Of a stretch of 64,000 nt of DNA, positions 46,401-64,000 are shown in pieces (the stretch's first letter is position 1; every line of letters begins with the position of its first letter). The stretch is from Luidia sarsii (taxonomy: Eukaryota > Echinodermata > Asteroidea > Paxillosida > Luidiidae): positions 8,671,680 through 8,735,679 of the forward strand of contig OX465104.1 in assembly GCA_949987565.1 (NCBI GenBank), read 5' to 3'. Below the pieces are notes generated by a model. The model searched no databases, was not told where the DNA came from, and saw only the letters and a program-made list of their open reading frames with translations. A program made the position numbers and the translations under genes.

Positions 46401-46819
46401 TACTGGCAAGATATGATTGGGATAGACGGGTGTTGACATCTCACTCGGTTCTTGGAAAATCCAGATATGCTCAATCTCCTTTGGGTTAAGATTTTTGGCC
46501 ACAGCCTTGTCTCTGATCTTGCAAAGGTGGTTGTTCATGTACTGACTACAGTAATTTAAGAAGGCCATATTTGAAAGGTTTCATCCTTGATTTGATTCAG
46601 ATTCAACAAGACAGAATTGGGAATGTTGCTGCCATGTCAGCCATCACATTATGCTGACTGATATTGTAAACAAGGTTAAGATGTACCTTAGAGTGAGCCT
46701 CAGCTCATTGAACAATCCAGATTGTACATAGATCAGTGGACTTAAGCCATGCTTTCAGTTGACCTTTGATCCTTGACATCCCCCTGCCTCCCCTCATCCA
46801 CAGGCTAAGGTGGCATACT

Positions 46820-63613
<16,794 letters not shown>

Positions 63614-63649
63614 GTGAGCACTTGGGCAGACCGATGGTTCATTCATGTC

Positions 63650-63765
63650 AAACTCGTTTACTTACTACCAATCGCAAAACGACGAGCATGCAGTCTGTCA
63701 CAACTTACGGTGGGCTATTAATGGATTAGTGGACTTGCGATAGATTGTAAAGCTTCCTAAAGTCG
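63650..63765. repeat. Diverged fold-back repeat C
   Basis: ACTACCAATCGCAAAACGAC GAGC and ACAACTTACGGTGGGC match the reverse-oriented copy at 13731-13843. Confidence 0.5.
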
Positions 63766-63940
63766 GCCCAAGGGGCCTACTTGCTTGATAGTCACAGAAG
63801 CACTTCACACTGGGACCTCCAAATCGGAGCCTCAGCGGATCCAAGCAGCACTATTGTGCGGACTTGTTTCAGCCTGCCTCAAAGAAACTCATACAAAGGG
63901 CTTACACGGAGGGCTTACAAGAAGATATGGTTCCCAATCA

Positions 63941-64000
63941 GGGCCCATTTTCATTGAGCCGCTTAAGCATGGAACTCTGCTAAGCTGGAAAAGCCTTCCT
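63941..64000. repeat. Fold-back repeat A, left end, cut by window edge
   Basis: GGGCCCATTTTCATTGAGCC GCTTAAGCATGGAACTCTGC matches the left terminus of family A; the rest lies beyond the window. Confidence 0.65.

Larger units (their letters stand above)
40260..46803 (+). other. HELZ: HELZ first intron (about 6.5 kb)
   Basis: No coding exon is supported. Contents are repeat E copies (41225-41345, 41810-41862), fold-back A (43230-43415), ACATGT patches and short homopolymers. Extra noncoding exons cannot be excluded. Confidence 0.5.

Noticed and set aside
46323..46568. 81-codon minus-strand frame upstream of HELZ exon 1
   Set aside because: Within the HELZ intron, no recognisable domain or donor/acceptor pair, and part lies in ACATGT-type sequence.

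Overview
This is metazoan nuclear DNA: split genes with GT-AG introns, GC-rich codon-biased exons in AT-rich introns, and dense short interspersed repeats. The three recognisable genes (COX11, RBBP6, HELZ) are animal orthologues. Their intron-rich structure, the abundant (TACATG)n-like microsatellites and the many fold-back elements (several ending in GGGCCCAATTTCATAGAG-like termini) suggest a marine invertebrate deuterostome such as an echinoderm. The phylum is inferred from repeat style and could be wrong; a cephalochordate is the main alternative.

Layout. 1-0.75 kb: a tandem duplication, then a probable 3'-terminal exon (+) of an unrecognised gene whose stop codon lies inside an AATAAA signal. 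0.75-7.3 kb: noncoding, rich in ACATGT repeats. 7.3-7.5 kb: a probable first coding exon (-) with a signal peptide and a good splice donor; its gene runs left. 10.3-14.3 kb: COX11 (+), four coding exons, complete. 14.4-17.7 kb: a long inverted repeat, a 126-bp tandem array and the RBBP6 3' region. 17.7-39.97 kb: RBBP6 (-), complete, twelve coding exons plus a 5' leader exon, 2278 codons predicted with every splice phase agreeing. 39.97-40.2 kb: a short intergenic stretch, probably a bidirectional promoter. 40.2-63.6 kb: HELZ (+), a leader exon and sixteen coding exons giving about 1102 residues; the gene runs off the right edge inside the helicase region.

Function. RBBP6 (pre-mRNA 3'-end processing and ubiquitin ligation) and HELZ (UPF1-like helicase tied in other animals to CCR4-NOT and mRNA turnover) are head to head, so two proteins acting at opposite ends of mRNA life may share a promoter. 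COX11 is convergent with RBBP6 and delivers copper to cytochrome c oxidase.

I see no new multi-gene system. The most noteworthy observations are the RBBP6/HELZ head-to-head pair, a matrin-type C2H2 finger and a shortened CCCH finger in HELZ, a 30-bp coding minisatellite in RBBP6, a tRNA-derived SINE family with a conserved 3' hairpin, and at least five families of short repeats, several of them inverted repeats that may be nonautonomous DNA transposons.
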